DNA from: Aphidius gifuensis
Lineage: Eukaryota > Arthropoda > Insecta > Hymenoptera > Braconidae
DNA: 64,000 nt
NCBI RefSeq assembly: GCF_014905175.1
Contig: NC_057790.1
Location: 14,410,469 to 14,474,468, forward strand
Direction of reading: 5' to 3'
In this document: positions 1-11,687 of the stretch, piece by piece
Layout of the letters: every line of letters starts with the position of its first letter
Position numbering within the stretch: the first letter of the stretch is position 1
Notes under the pieces: generated by a model
The model's input: the letters and a program-made list of their open reading frames with translations, nothing else
Database searches by the model: none
What the model was told of the DNA's origin: nothing
Made by a program: the position numbers and the translations under genes

Positions 1-5
1 TCTGT

Positions 6-533
6 ATGGTAGATGACGTGGTTATATTGAGCCAATCGTCAACGTCTTTGTCATCATCATCGTCATCGGGGTCGTCTTCGTCATCATCGTCATCGGCTTC
101 GTCTTCAGACCTACCCCTCATTATGAACGAGAATAATGTTGCTGAACAGTATGATAACGAAAATCGATATCGACCTGAAGCAGGGCCTTCAAAGCCATTT
201 GAAGAGAGCCTGCAAAATGATCCTGTAGATACTACAGATTTTTGCGTTGACTGCGCAGGGTATCAATGTCCAAATAAAGCAACCACACCACACTAGCAGG
301 TGGGTGAACAACCACAGTACCCACAACCCTCACCTGCAGAAATATCAAACTCAATTATCGAAAAACGTCAGCAATTAATAAATAAAAGAATAACTTGTTC
401 ACAAGACGAAATACGTGAGCTTAAAGAATCATTGAGTAAAGTAGAATGCGATCTCTGCGATGGAGAACCGATTGTAAATGAATTTGGTCATTGTGAACGA
501 TGTGCACAATTACTAGATTATAATAATAAATAA
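6..533 (+). pseudogene. Ser-rich / Cys-pair ORF split by one amber codon
   Basis: The reading frame from 6 runs to a TAG at 294-296 and continues in the same frame to 533, so this looks like one gene with a single in-frame stop rather than two genes. The second part has no ATG. Residues 8-34 are almost pure serine, encoded by TCATCG-type microsatellite DNA. Two cysteine clusters follow, CVDCAGYQC before the stop and CDLCDGEP...CERC near the C-terminus, which suggest a small zinc-binding module. I do not recognise the family. It lies upstream of Polinton element A on the same strand and could be a decayed gene of that element, but nothing proves this. The window edge may cut its 5' end. Confidence 0.4.
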
Positions 534-660
534 ATTGTTTTTATGTCTTTTTTTTACAGGTATTATTGTATCGAAAAATTTAATAAAAAAATAAATAAAT
601 AAATTGTTTTTATGTCTTTTTTTTACAGGTATTATTGTATCGAAAAAATATAAAAAAAGA
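531..660 (+). repeat. Two-copy tandem repeat of about 68 bp
   Basis: The stretch AAATTGTTTTTATGTC, followed by a T-run, ACAGGTATTATTGTATCG and an A-rich tail, occurs at about 531-597 and again at 598-660. A partial third TTTTACAG motif follows at about 706. Each unit resembles a splice acceptor (T-run plus ACAG), but no exon is evident downstream. Confidence 0.6.
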
Positions 661-807
661 AATATATAAATAAAAATTTAGTATACCTTTTTCCTTTTGT
701 CTTCTTTTTACAGATATATTTGTTATTGTTAAAAATTTTTCAGGTTACTCGTTACACCATATTTTTTGTTTTCTTTTTACAGCTATCAAATATAATTTTG
801 TTTAGAA

Positions 808-1685
808 AAAAGATCTGGTAACGTGTGTTGGGGCTGGTGGCCCGCGTTACCCATTGAAAATTAAAAATTTTCAATACTCCGGCTAGGGCCATTGCGTGGC
901 CGTGTTACGCGATTTTGTAAATAAAATTTTTTTTCATTGAATTTATTAAAATGCTCACGTTTCGGTGGCTATTGCTGCTATACATTAAATCCAATAAAGA
1001 ATAAAATAGACAAATAACTTCCAAAATTATAAATTCATTTTAAAACTTTTTATTTAGTTTTCAATCGTTTAAAAATATTTTATTAGTTTTAAAATATTTT
1101 TAATATATGTATAATAATACCATAAGAAAAAAATAATAAAGCAAAAGTACAAATATTTATATATTAATTTTTAACGATTGAGATTTTGATTTTCGGTCTT
1201 CATCAGCCTGTTGTTAGAATCATTCCTTATATTAAAATGACGATATCAAATCCTGTTAACGAATTTATCTGTTTTTCAGATAAAATAAAATTAGAATAAA
1301 AAAATTAGAGCTGAATAATATTTTTTGAAAAAGAATAGGCTTTAAGTCAGCGTCATTTAAAACTCCATCACGCTCTAACAGATCCAACTCGTTATTAATT
1401 TTTTTTTCCAGGTAAAATACATCGAAATCGAATAATGAAAAAAATAAAAACCTTCATTTTCTTTTTTTTTTCTTTTCCTTAAAAATTATAAATCATATCT
1501 TTCGGGCCCTACATGAAGTCGCTGCGATTATTTTATCGAGAGTTATCGATTGAGTAACGTTACGCTAACCATGTAATAACAACGGGAACCTCGATAACTC
1601 TTGATAGAATTGTCGTAGGGTTTTCGTATATAGCCTAAAAAATGCGTCTTTCGAATACCATATATATTTCTACAAAATTTTTTTT
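808..1685 (+). repeat. Palindrome arm A
   Basis: This segment, starting around AGATCTGGTAACGTG, is the reverse complement of 2868-3810 with small indels. It includes a moderately GC-rich outer end (GCTGGTGGCCCGCG, CTCCGGCTAGGGCC) and AT-rich interior. No coding potential is seen. Part of its outer end (GGCCCTAGCCGGAGTATTG in the reverse orientation) recurs at about 54550. Confidence 0.8.
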
Positions 1686-2867
1686 TTACGGAGGCTAGGA
1701 GCCATAAGGCTCAGCCGCAGTATTGAAATCATCGGCAAAAAAAAAAAAAACCGTTATAACTTATAAAATAATTGTCCTAGAGAGTTCGTTTAGGGCTCAA
1801 AAGATGCGTCTCGGGGAACACTATCGCACGTGATAGAAAACATTTCTTCATTATTTTTTTTTTTTTAAGAAAACTTAAGAAAACTTAAAATTAGATGATT
1901 TTTTTCATCATTCAAAAAATTATAGAGTGAAAACTAATGAAGTTAGACTATCAATCATGCAATGTTTTTTCTTCCAGAGATTCAGCTGTATAATAATAAG
2001 TTCATAAAAGATATTTTTGGGCAGGAATGGATGCATTAATGACGGTTTTAAGGCAATTTTAGGGAATTCTTAAAATGGAACCTCGATAATCTTGATAGAA
2101 TTGTCGTAGAGTTTTCGTATATAGTTAAAAATGCGTCATTCAAATACCATATATTTTCTTCTTTTTTTTTTTATTTATAGTTTTCGAGAAAAACTGTTTT
2201 TTCGATTTTAGTTTTTCACTAAAAAGTATAAATAATTAAAAACTAATTTTGTAAGTAGGTAAAAGGTATTGGAAAGACGCTTCTTTTAGGCCTAACATAA
2301 CCTCCCTAGGATTATGTAATTGAGACGATATCGTGTAAAAACGTCATATTGCAAAAATTATAAATTCGATAACTCTCGATAGGATCATCGTAGAGACTTC
2401 ATCTTAGACTCAAAAAAAGCGTTTTTAAAAATTCTAGAGCCGCATCAGAAAACTATCCCTCCAGGCGTAATAGTTTTTGAGAAAAAAAAAAAAAAAAAAA
2501 TTTCTTGTTTTATTTTTTATTATTTTCGCGAAAAACAATAATGCCTAGAAGAGTGATTTTTGAACGCGGCTCTAGAGTTTTTGAAGACGCTTTTTTTAAG
2601 CCTAGAATGAAGTCTTTCCGATAATCCTATCGAGAGTTATCGAATTTATAGTTTTTTCGCTTTTCGATTTTCACACGATATTACATGATATCTCTGGATA
2701 GCATAATCGTAGCGAGGTTATGTTAGGCTTTCAGGAAGCGTCTTTCCAATACCTTTCACCCACCTACAAAATTACTTTTTAATTATCTATACTTTTTAGT
2801 GAAAAAAAAAAAAAAACTAAAAATCGAAAAAAACAGTTTTTTTGTTTTTTCTCGAAAACTATAAATA
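1686..2867 (+). repeat. Palindrome block B, itself quasi-palindromic
   Basis: This block is the reverse complement of 3811-5030 (compare GAGGCTAGGAGCCATAAGG near 1691 with its complement near 5020). Internally, about 2190-2500 is an imperfect reverse complement of about 2500-2870, sharing diverged stretches such as TCGATAACTCTCGATAGGAT and CTAGAGCCGC. It is non-coding. Confidence 0.8.
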
Positions 2868-3810
2868 AAAAAAAAAAAATTTTGTAGAAAAAAATATGGT
2901 ATTCTAAAGACGCATTTTTTAGGCTATATACGAAAACCTTACGACAATTCTATCAAGAGTTATCGAGGTTCCCGTTGTTATTACATGGTTAGCGTAACGT
3001 TACTCAATCGATAACTCTCGATAAAATAATCGCAGCGACTTCATGTAGGGCCTGAAAGATATAATTTATAATTTTCAAGGAAAAGAAAAAAAAAAAGAAA
3101 ATGAAGGTTTTTATTTTTTTCATTATTCGATTTCGATGTCTTTTACTTGGAAAAAAAAATTAATAACGAGTTGGATCTGTTAGAGCGTGATAGAGTTTTA
3201 AATGACGCTGACTCAAAGCCTATTTTTTTTTTTTTTTTCAAAAAAAAATATTATTCATTAGCTCTAATTTTTTTATTCTAATTTTTATTTTTTATCTGAA
3301 AAACAGGATAAATTCGTTAACTTCAGGATTTGATATCGTCATTTTAATATAAGGAATGATTCTAAGTAATAACAACAGTAGAACTGATGAAGACCGGAAA
3401 TCGAAATCTCAATCGTTACAAACAAAAAAAAATTAATATATAAATATTTATGTACTTGTTGCTTTTTATTTATAATTTTTTTTTCTTATGGTATTATTGT
3501 ACATATATTAAAAAATATTTTAAAACTAATAAAATATTTTTGAACGATTGGAAAACTAAATAAAAAAGTTTTAAATGAATTTATAATTTTGGAAGTTATT
3601 TGTCTATTTTCTTTATTTTTTAGGATGTAATGTCTAGCAGCAATAGCCATCATAGAACGTAAGCATTTTAATAAATTTAATGAAAAAAAATTTTATTTAC
3701 AAAATCGCGTAACACGGCCACGCAATGGCCCTAGCCGGAGTATTGAAAATTTTCAATTTTCAATGGGTAACGCGGGCCACCAGCCCCAACACACGTTACC
3801 AGATCTTTTC
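2868..3810 (-). repeat. Palindrome arm A' (inverse of A)
   Basis: This is the reverse complement of 808-1685, ending CACGTTACCAGATCT at about 3806. Together with A and B it makes a foldback structure of about 3 kb. Confidence 0.8.
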
Positions 3811-5030
3811 TTTATTTATAGTTTTCGAGAAAAAACAAAAAAACTGTTTTTTTCGATTTTTAGTTTTTTTTTTTTTTTCACTAAAAAGTATAGATAATTA
3901 AAAAGTAATTTTCCAGGTGGGTGAAAGGTATTGGAAAGACGCTTCCTGGAAGCCTAACATAACCTCGCTACGATTATGCTATCCAGAGATATCATGTAAT
4001 ATCGTGTGAAAATCGAAAAGCGAAAAAACTATAAATTTGATAACTCTCGATAGGATTATCGGAAAGACTTTATTCTAGGCTTAAAAAAAGCGTCTTCAAA
4101 AACTCTAGAGCCGCGTTCAAAAATCACTCTTCTAGGCATTATTGTTTTTCGCGAAAATAATAAAAAATAAAACAAGAAATTTTTTTTTTTTTTTTTTTCT
4201 CAAAAACTATTACGCCTGGAGGGATAGTTTTCTGATGCGGCTCTAGAATTTTTAAAAACGCTTTTTTTGAGTCTAAGATGAAGTCTCTACGATGATCCTA
4301 TCGAGAGTTATCGAATTTATAATTTTTGCAATATGACGTTTTTACACGATATCGTCTCAATTACATAATCCTAGGGAGGTTATGTTAGGCCTAAAAGAAG
4401 CGTCTTTCCAATACCTTTTACCTACTTACAAAATTACTTTTTAATTATTTATACTTTTTAGTGAAAAAAAAAAAAAACTAAAATCCGAAAAAAACAGTTT
4501 TTTTTTTTTTTCTCGAAAACTATAAATAAAAAAAAAAAAATTTTGTAGAAAAATATATGGTATTTGAATGACGCATTTTTTAAGCTATATACGAAAACTC
4601 TACGACAATTCTATCAAGAGTTATCGAGGTTCCCGTTTTTAAGAATTCCCTAAAATTGCCTTAAAACCGTCATTAATGCATCCATTCCTGCCCAAAAATA
4701 TCTTTTATGAACTTATTATTATACAGCTGAATCTCTGGAAGAAAAAACATTGCATGATTGATAGTCTAACTTCATTAGTTTTCACTCTATAATTTTTTGA
4801 ATGATGAAAAAAATCATCTAATTTTAAGTTTTCTTAAGTTTTCTTAAAAAAAAAAAAATAATGAAGAAATGTTTTCTATCACGTGCGATAGTGTTCCCCG
4901 AGACGCATCTTTTGAGCTCAAAACGAACTCTCTAGGACAATTATTTTATAAGTTATAACGGTTTTTTTTTTTTTGCCGATGATTTCAATACTGCGGCTGA
5001 GCCTTATGGCTCCTAGCCTCCGTAAAAAAA
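3811..5030 (-). repeat. Palindrome block B' (inverse of B)
   Basis: This is a second, inverted copy of block B placed after arm A', giving the order A-B-A'-B'. It ends in GGCTCCTAGCCTCCGTAAA near 5028. It is non-coding. Confidence 0.8.
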
Positions 5031-5200
5031 AACTTCGTTATTTCTCTTGCTATATTTTTTCACACCAGAGGGCCAGAAAAATTTTGTTTTGTTTTTTTGT
5101 CGGGTAAAATATTTTACGAAACAGGTGAATTTAGAGAAAAACAGTTTTGCTGTGACCACTGCAGTGTGAAGATCTTTTTTTTCAAGTTGTTGCTAGAAAA

Positions 5201-5601
5201 ATGGAGCGTGTTTTAGATAATGTTGAAGTTGACATTGATGACAGTGCTGAGTGTGAATTTTTTATTGATAGTCTATTCGACGGTAGTTTAACGAACACGA
5301 CAGAATTATTGTAACCTAAAACTCAATACGTAGAACTAAAGAACATGATGTACATACAATAACAGAATCGGAAATTGTACGTGTCATCAGGCCGAAACGG
5401 AAATTTACGGCTAACATGAATAATACATTGCCGTATGGTTATAATACTATGTATGATAGCGGTAAAAAAAGACATAGAGGCTTAACTACTGAGTTTAATA
5501 CTAGCCCGTATAATACCAGTAAAAAAAGACCTAGGGACTTAACGACTGAGTATAATACATGTAATAATACTGTAAATAAATGTGCTAAATATGTTATATG
5601 A
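5201..5601 (+). other. Two short ORFs upstream of the element A ATPase
   Basis: An ORF of 37 acidic codons runs from the ATG at 5201 to a TAA at 5312-5314. A second, basic ORF starts at the ATG at 5416 and ends at 5601; its open frame extends further upstream without an ATG through a PKRKF basic patch. The second holds an internal repeat in which a tyrosine-asparagine-rich segment and a KKR/KKRHRGLTTE-type segment occur twice. They may be remnants of one frameshifted gene at the start of element A. I recognise no family. Confidence 0.3.
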
Positions 5602-5678
5602 ATGAATCTTGAATAAAAATAAAATGTTTTATGTTTTTATTAAATACACACCCTACCAAATTCTTTTCAGTTATCATC

Positions 5679-6360
5679 ATGGCTTGGCAAATGACACATT
5701 CATTTAAAATTACTATTTCAGGTCCGTCAGGGGCTGGTAAAAGTGTTTGGACTAAACGTTTTTTAAAAGAATTATCGGGATTATATGACACTGAATTTGA
5801 CCGTATTATTCTAAATTACGCCGAATGGCAACCTGTGTATACTGAATATAAAAATGTTGAATTTCAAGAAGGCTTACCAGACATGAAAGATTTTAATGAT
5901 ATTAAAAAAAAAGTTAATCATAATGGAAGATTTAATGCGTGAAAGTGGTTCATCGGTTTTAGATATATTTACCAAGGGTTCACATCACCGCAATTTAAGT
6001 GTATTATTATTATCACAAGATTTATTTCATGGGGGATAATTTTATGGAGAAATTTCTTTGAATACAAATTATATTGTTGTTTTTAAAAATCCTCGTGACG
6101 AAGCTCAAATTTCTCATCTTGCTAGACAAATATCACTATTGGATACAAAATTTATTCAAGAAGCAATAAGCTAAATAATTAGATGCTACATCAGCGCCAC
6201 ATGGTTACATATTAATTGATTTGAATCAGTCAACACCTGAAAACATTCGTATTAGGACTATTTTTCTAGTGACCCTGTAAATTATGTGTATGTCCCAAAA
6301 CAAGTACGTGATATAAATAATAGTGATCCATATTTAAATTTACCAGTTGTACATCTATAA
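5679..6360 (+). pseudogene. Element A packaging ATPase (FtsK/HerA-A32 type), frameshifted
   Basis: This is the genome-packaging ATPase of the Polinton/adintovirus lineage, which pumps DNA into a preformed capsid. The frame starting at the ATG at 5679 shows Walker A GPSGAGKS at 5721-5744 and stops at 5942. A second frame carries the Walker B-like LIIMEDLM around 5913-5936 and the sensor-like segment SVLLLSQDLFHGG, and further frames carry NPRDEAQISHLARQ and a conserved C-terminus ending at TAA 6358-6360. At least three frame changes or stops are needed, so the gene is dead. The TAA overlaps the next ATG as TAATG, which fits translational coupling in the ancestral element. It is the first recognisable gene of element A. 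Confidence 0.85.
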
Positions 6361-6729
6361 TGTCTGACAACACACCAAAGCGGGTGCCTTTGAGAATACC
6401 ATTTGATCGGAAAAATACAATATTATTAACATCACGCTAATCTAAAACAACGTCGAGCAATACTTCAACACAGTGATTCGAAATTTATTCATTGTATTTG
6501 TGAAGATATTTTTAATTATTTGAAAGGAGTTTTACCAATAAAAGATGAGGAAAGAAAGAAGCTAAAAAAATATAAGAAAATTTTGAGACAATTAATTTCA
6601 AAAATAAGTTGGGCTGCTAAAAAGAAAATTATCATAAAGCATTGTATAGGTATTTTAGCCTTATTGATTACGCCTATAATAAATCTTTTATTCAAAAATT
6701 TGGCGTTAAAATATGAAGCATACACGTAA
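6360..6729 (+). pseudogene. Small basic/hydrophobic Maverick protein, broken
   Basis: An ATG overlaps the ATPase stop (TAATG at 6358-6362), but the frame hits a TAA after about 26 codons. The family signature resumes in another frame with a cysteine pair (CICEDIF), a lysine-rich stretch (KKLKKYKKILRQL) and a C-terminal hydrophobic segment (ILALLITPIINLLF, about 6650-6695) that looks like a membrane anchor. Small proteins of this design directly follow the ATPase in many animal Polintons; their role is not established. The gene overlaps the next one by 17 bases. Confidence 0.55.
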
Positions 6730-7460
6730 GATGGCCCTCGTACCTCACGATTCTATAAATAAACTCAAGTCGCTTGAAAATGAAAATCATGCATTAACAA
6801 GTATCCAAACACCTGGGGATCCAACATCACGTCTTGATAAAGAACTTACAAAAAATTTAAATTCTTCTAAAAATGATGCAGAAAAAAGGAGTGAATATCG
6901 TGAGTTATTTAGGCGATTTTTATTTTTTAATAGTGACGATCGATGATAGTACAGAGGATTCATCGTATCCTGTCGAGAATATAATAAAAAGTGTTCCTCC
7001 GCAATATCAGCAAAAAGCTAAGGCAATAATTGATCATATTAACACTGCGGATATAGATAAGCGTTTTAAATGGGATAAATCTGGTCACATTAGTATAAAC
7101 AACAATGAAATACCCAATACAAGTATTGTAGCTTTATTGAATGATGCTTTACGTTATCGTAAAAGCCATAATGCTGTTAGTCAAGAAGAATATGCAAAGT
7201 TTCTTCGTGGTATAAATACTCCACGTAATTTTGTATGTAATGACAATTTCCGGAAGTCACCTAACATTTCAGAAGATGATGATAATGAAGAAGAGACATT
7301 ATTGTTTTCAACACCATTAGCAGACCGCCCAAATCACAAAATTAGTAAAAGACTTGAGCCGCAATTTCCGGATGATGAGAAACCAACCACTAGTGGTGAA
7401 CCTGAAGTATCATTGCAAAGACTAAGTCCCGAAAAGAAAAAGTCAAAAAAGACCTCATAA
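6713..7460 (+). pseudogene. Conserved Maverick protein of unknown function, one frameshift
   Basis: The N-terminal frame starts at the ATG at 6713 and carries KMALVPHDSINKL, a widely conserved start in Maverick proteins of this position. It is followed by a coiled-coil-like segment up to about residue 58. Near 6880 the coding signal moves to another frame, which then runs open to 7460 with the core (SVPPQYQQKAKAIIDHI and GHISINNNEIPNTSIVALL) and an acidic, Ser/Pro/Lys-rich tail ending KKKSKKTS. Position between ATPase and integrase matches the usual Polinton order. Function is unknown; a structural or DNA-associated role is only a guess. Confidence 0.6.
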
Positions 7461-7479
7461 ATACTAATAAGAAAAATAT

Positions 7480-8380
7480 AAAAAATAATACACCTATTGC
7501 AAATATTTATTATGATTTATCAAATCCTGTTGCTTATACTGGTGCACGTAATATTTACAAAGTATAAAATCAGAAAATAATGGCATAACTTTTTTACTTA
7601 TTGTTATTGATGTATTTAGTAAATTCTTATGGATTGAACCATTAAAAAATAAAACCGGTCCAGAAGTATGTTCAAGATTTGAACGTATGCCTGTTTTTTT
7701 ACAGACTGACTCTGGTAGTGAGTTTGAAAACAAAATTATCCAAAAGATGTTAAGCGATGCTAATATTTATTTTCGAGTATCGAGAAATCCTGACATAAAA
7801 GCATCAATTGTAGAACGCGTAATACGTACAATAAAAGAACGTATTTGGCGTTATTTTACACATAAAAGAACACATAAATATATGTATAGATATATTACAA
7901 CAAATTGTCGATGGATACAATAATTCTATTCATACATCGATTAAAATGACACCAGCTGCAGTGACGATAAATAATTTAGAAATCGTTAGAAAAAATATAG
8001 AAAGTCGTTATGATGATGAAAAAATAGTTAATCGATTTAAATATGAAGTAAATGACCGTGTGCGCATCAGTACTGCGAAAGGCGAATTCCAGAAAGGGTA
8101 TACTCCTTCATGGTCTCAGGAAATATTTGAAATAACGAAAGCTACATTACGTCAAGGCAAACCAATTTATGAGTTAGCCGATTTAGCTGGTGAAGTTATT
8201 GATTGTATGTTTTATGAGGTTGAATTGTCTCCAGTTAACAAAAACATTGAAGAAAGTGTATTCAAAATCGAAAAAATTCTAAAAACACGTGGTAAAGGCA
8301 AGCGAAAAGAATACTTTGTTCACTGGCTGGATTGGCCATCGAAATTTGATAGCTGGATTCCTGCAAGTAATCTACAATGA
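7480..8380 (+). pseudogene. Element A integrase (retroviral-type, chromodomain), N-terminal half broken
   Basis: This is the DDE integrase that inserts Polinton DNA. The catalytic-core segments FLLIVIDVFSKFLW, LQTDSGSEFENKII (second catalytic D) and ASIVERVIRTIKERIW (catalytic E) are visible between 7580 and 7860, but in at least two frames with stops between them. From 7946 the frame is open to the stop at 8378-8380 and encodes an SH3-like DNA-binding segment (VRISTAKGEFQKGYTPSWS). A C-terminal chromodomain follows (FKIEKILKTRGKGKRKEYF through the W-W-F-W aromatic series). The chromodomain is better preserved than the core. Its neighbours are a conserved Maverick protein upstream and the penton-like gene 5 bases downstream. 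Confidence 0.85.
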
Positions 8381-8385
8381 ATAAT

Positions 8386-9689
8386 GACAGAAATTTGTAC
8401 TAATAATGCATCAGAATTTAGTATAAAGCTACCACGTGAAATTAATTTGGAGGGCGAGTGGGTTGTCAGCTTCTGTGATATAACCTTTCGGTTTTTTACA
8501 TATCTATCCTCAAGAAGGTTGTATAGGTGTTGATGTAACACAGTCTGAGGGTATTACGATATTTTTGGCTCATGGTGTATATCAAAATACTGAAGCAATC
8601 ATTAATGCCTTGAATGGAGATAAAATACTAAATCAACATTTCGAATTCAAATTTAAATTTCTAGGCTTTAATTAGATAGAGTGTGGATTATTATTTTCCA
8701 AAAAAATTGTTATACGACTTAGTGAAAAACCAGCCAGTTTGTTAAGAGCATTGCCAAACTTATTGTATTTTTATTGTGATATTTGTTCAACATATATTAT
8801 AATATATACACTAGGGTGTTTTTTTTTTTTTCGATATTTTTTTTTCTCTTCACCCATCTTCATACAAGTTTATACAGCTCTAAATCATGCCCAGAAAAAA
8901 TTTGAACTCAATTGAAAAATATTTAGAGGTGGTTCAGGGGTCATTTGTTTTTTCCATTTGATTAACATGGGTTCAATACACTTCATTCACCATTTTGATC
9001 ATGGAGGCTTTAATTTTCGACCGTTCAAGTTTGCGTTGGTCTTATTTCATAGAGTATTGAATTTTATAGCATATAATATTCATAGTTTTGATCATTTACA
9101 ATTTTGTTTTTCAGAAAAATTGTAAATACTACCTTTTTGGAGCATTATTTCACTATTTTTTTAAATTGTAAATGATCAAAACTATGAATATTATATGCTA
9201 TAGAATTTAATACTCTATCAAATGAGACCAACGTGAACTTGAACGGTCGAAAATTAAAGCCTCCATGATCAAAATAGTGAATGAAGTGTATTAACCCCAT
9301 GTTAATCAAATGGAAAAAACAAATGACTCCTGAACCACCTCTAAATATTTTTCAATTGAGTTCAAATTTTTTCTGGGCATGATTTAGAGTTGTATGAACT
9401 TGTATGAAGATGGGTGAAGAGAAAAAAAAATATCGAAAAAAAAAAAAAACACCCTAATATACACTTATAAGTGATAAAAATAAACAAGTTTCAAGTATTG
9501 TACCTTTTGATAGGTAATGAATATAAGTATGGTGGAAATAATAATGTAAATTTCCAGCCTTATTATTCACCAGTAATTCAACAGACCTTTCAAACAATAT
9601 CATGTATTATAAAAGATTCTAATGACCACATAGTCTTATTTGGGGATGACCCTTTGACCATGACGGTTCATTTTCAAAAAATTGATTAA
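8386..9689 (+). pseudogene. Element A penton-like minor capsid protein, split by a MITE
   Basis: The frame from ATG 8386 encodes FSIKLPREINLEGEWVVS, the N-terminal strand pattern of Polinton minor jelly-roll (penton) proteins, then shifts frame before 8540. A second segment (RLSEKPASLLRAL) is visible near 8715. The coding region is interrupted by a 645-bp inverted-repeat element at 8812-9456. It resumes after it with YYSPVIQQTFQTISCIIKD and ends in a beta-strand-like TMTVHFQKID at the TAA at 9687-9689. The identification rests on the N- and C-terminal patterns plus the position before pX-like and major capsid genes, not on full-length similarity. Confidence 0.6.
8812..9456. mobile_element. 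hAT-type MITE with about 270-bp inverted repeats
   Basis: The ends are TAGGGTG and CACCCTA, and the two halves are near-perfect reverse complements (8812-9080 against 9170-9456) around a short spacer. The 8-bp direct repeat ATATACAC flanks it at 8804-8811 and 9457-9464. An 8-bp duplication and T/CAGGG-like ends are features of hAT transposons. It has no ORF, so it is non-autonomous. Confidence 0.85.
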
Positions 9690-9691
9690 TT

Positions 9692-10276
9692 ATGTCAATG
9701 TATTTAAAATATTATGATAATTAAGTCGGTGGTGGTGTAATAACCCATCAACGTCAATACATTACTTATAACCAACGAGGAAACGGTGTTGGGGGTTTTC
9801 TCAAGGGATTGTATAGAACAGTATATCTTATATTACAAAGAGTAGCTAAACCTGTTGGTGAAGAGTTGTGGCAGGCTGGAGTTAGTGTATTGGATGATGT
9901 ACTAACCCATAAATCTGATTTTAAAAAATCATTAGAGACACGATTAAAAGAATCTGGTCACCGACTCAAACGTAAAGCAGTAGATAATTTAGAAACATTG
10001 TGGAATAACCGTGGGGGTGGTAGCAGTAGTCATAAGAAAAAGCGGCGTCGAAAAAATATTCAAAAAGGCTCTGGTATTAATAAACAAAAGGGTGTGATAA
10101 AGAAAAAACGTAATGAGAATGGTAGTGGTCGCCCACGCGTCAGGAAGCAAAAATCTCGTTCTAGAGTCCAGAAAGGTGGTGGTAAAAAAAAGAGGAAAAA
10201 TATAAAGAAAAAAAATGAAAGAAAAAGATCAATAAAAAAGAAAAATAAACGTAACCTGTACGATATTTTTCCTTAA
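9692..10276 (+). pseudogene. Basic virion core protein (adenovirus pX-like), one in-frame stop
   Basis: The ATG at 9692 opens a frame with a TAA at codon 11 (9722-9724) and is then open to 10276. The N-terminal part has a glycine-rich segment (NQRGNGVGGFLKGLY) followed by an amphipathic helical region (VAKPVGEELWQAGVSVLDDV). The remaining half is extremely Lys/Arg-rich with GGGKKKRK-type repeats. This layout matches the Polinton/adintovirus protein compared with adenovirus core protein X, which condenses or tethers DNA in the virion. The gene sits 6 bases upstream of the major capsid gene. The single stop is the only lesion seen. Confidence 0.65.
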
Positions 10277-10282
10277 ATAACC

Positions 10283-11620
10283 ATGTCTTTTTTACATAAT
10301 AATTCGTGTGAGTGTACAAAGTCAGAGCTTGACTTATTTACAATAGCTCCAACGCAAACAACAATCGAAGATTCTACATGGGCTTATTACAATCCTATCA
10401 GTCCAATGAGTGATGATTCGCAAATCGAATTTCATGTACCTGGAACAAGTGAGGAATATATAGACTTACTACATACACTGTTAAAAATTCGTGCTAAGAT
10501 TGTGGATAAAAATGGAGCAGCAGCACCGGCAACTGACGCAGTAGAGCCAGTTAATTTAACTGGCCCTCCACAGTCTTTTTCAAAAAGTTGATGTATTATT
10601 CAATCAAAAATTAGTATTGACTTCGAATAGTACATATCCCTACAAAGCATACATTGAAACAATACTTAATTATGGATTTGATGCAACAAATAGTCATCTC
10701 CAACTAGCATTATGGTATCCTGACACATCTGGGCGTATGAATGTAAATAGTGTTGCTGCCGCAGATGGAAAAAATAAAGGCTGAGTTGCCCGATGTGTTC
10801 ATACGAATGCAGAACAAGTATATCCTATATCATTAGTCATCTACACGTTGATGTATTTAACCAGGAAAAATTTTTATTAAATGGGATTGAAATGAAAATT
10901 AATCTTACACGGTCGAAACAAGAATTTTGTTTAATGGATACCTCAAAAGACTAGGATTATAAAATACAAATATTAGAAGCGTCTTTAATTGTACGTCGAG
11001 TCAAGCAAACTCCTCATATTATGATTGCTCATGCAAAAGCCCTAACAAAAACGACGGCTAAATATCCATTTACTAGAGTGGAGGTCAAGAGTTTTTTATT
11101 CACCGCAGGAATCCTCGGAAATTGTCTCAACAATATTATTATTGGTACTTTGCCTAAGCGAGTTGTTATCGGATTTGTCGATAACCGTGGCTTCAATGGT
11201 AATAGGGGCCATAATCCATACTACTTTCAACATTTCAATATAAATTTTCTATGTCTCTACGTTAATAGTAAACAAATACCCGAAAAACCGTTGCAACCTA
11301 CATTTTCCGATACTATATTTGATGCTGAGGCATATCATACACTTTTTTCTGGTACTGGCATCCATATTGGAGACCGTGGCATGCAAATAGATAGAAATAG
11401 CTGTAGAAAAGGTTATACGTTATTTGCTTTTGACTTAACACCAGATCTTTCCGCACATAATGCTGGTCATTGGAACTTAATTAAGAGTGGTAGCCTACGT
11501 ATGGAAGTACGCTTCAGTGAAGCTTTGGCGCAGGTCGTTAATTGTCTTGTTTATGCCGAATATGATAATATTATTGAAATAGACTCCAGCCGTCAAGTTA
11601 TAATGGATTATAGTAATTAA
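10283..11620 (+). pseudogene. Element A major capsid protein (hexon-like double jelly-roll), frameshifted
   Basis: This is the Polinton major capsid protein, which forms the icosahedral shell. The frame from the ATG at 10283 encodes the diagnostic N-terminus (CTKSELDLFTIAPTQTTIED, then YIDLLHTLLKIRAKI) and stops at 10591. Other frames between 10590 and 11020 carry further fragments (STYPYKAYIETILNYG) with several stops and shifts. From 11021 a 199-codon frame is open to 11620 with AYHTLFSGTGIHIGDRG and the terminal strand segment NCLVYAEYDNIIEID. It is of a clearly different lineage from the capsid proteins of elements B and C. It is inactive as it stands. Confidence 0.85.
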
Positions 11621-11687
11621 ATATAAAAAAGAGTGAAAATAAAAATATATATTAGTCTAAGCAGCGCAAGATAGCGTGATTCATCTC

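Noticed and set aside
5594..5791. Minus-strand ORF opposite the element A ATPase start
   Set aside because: Antisense of the Walker A region; no independent support.
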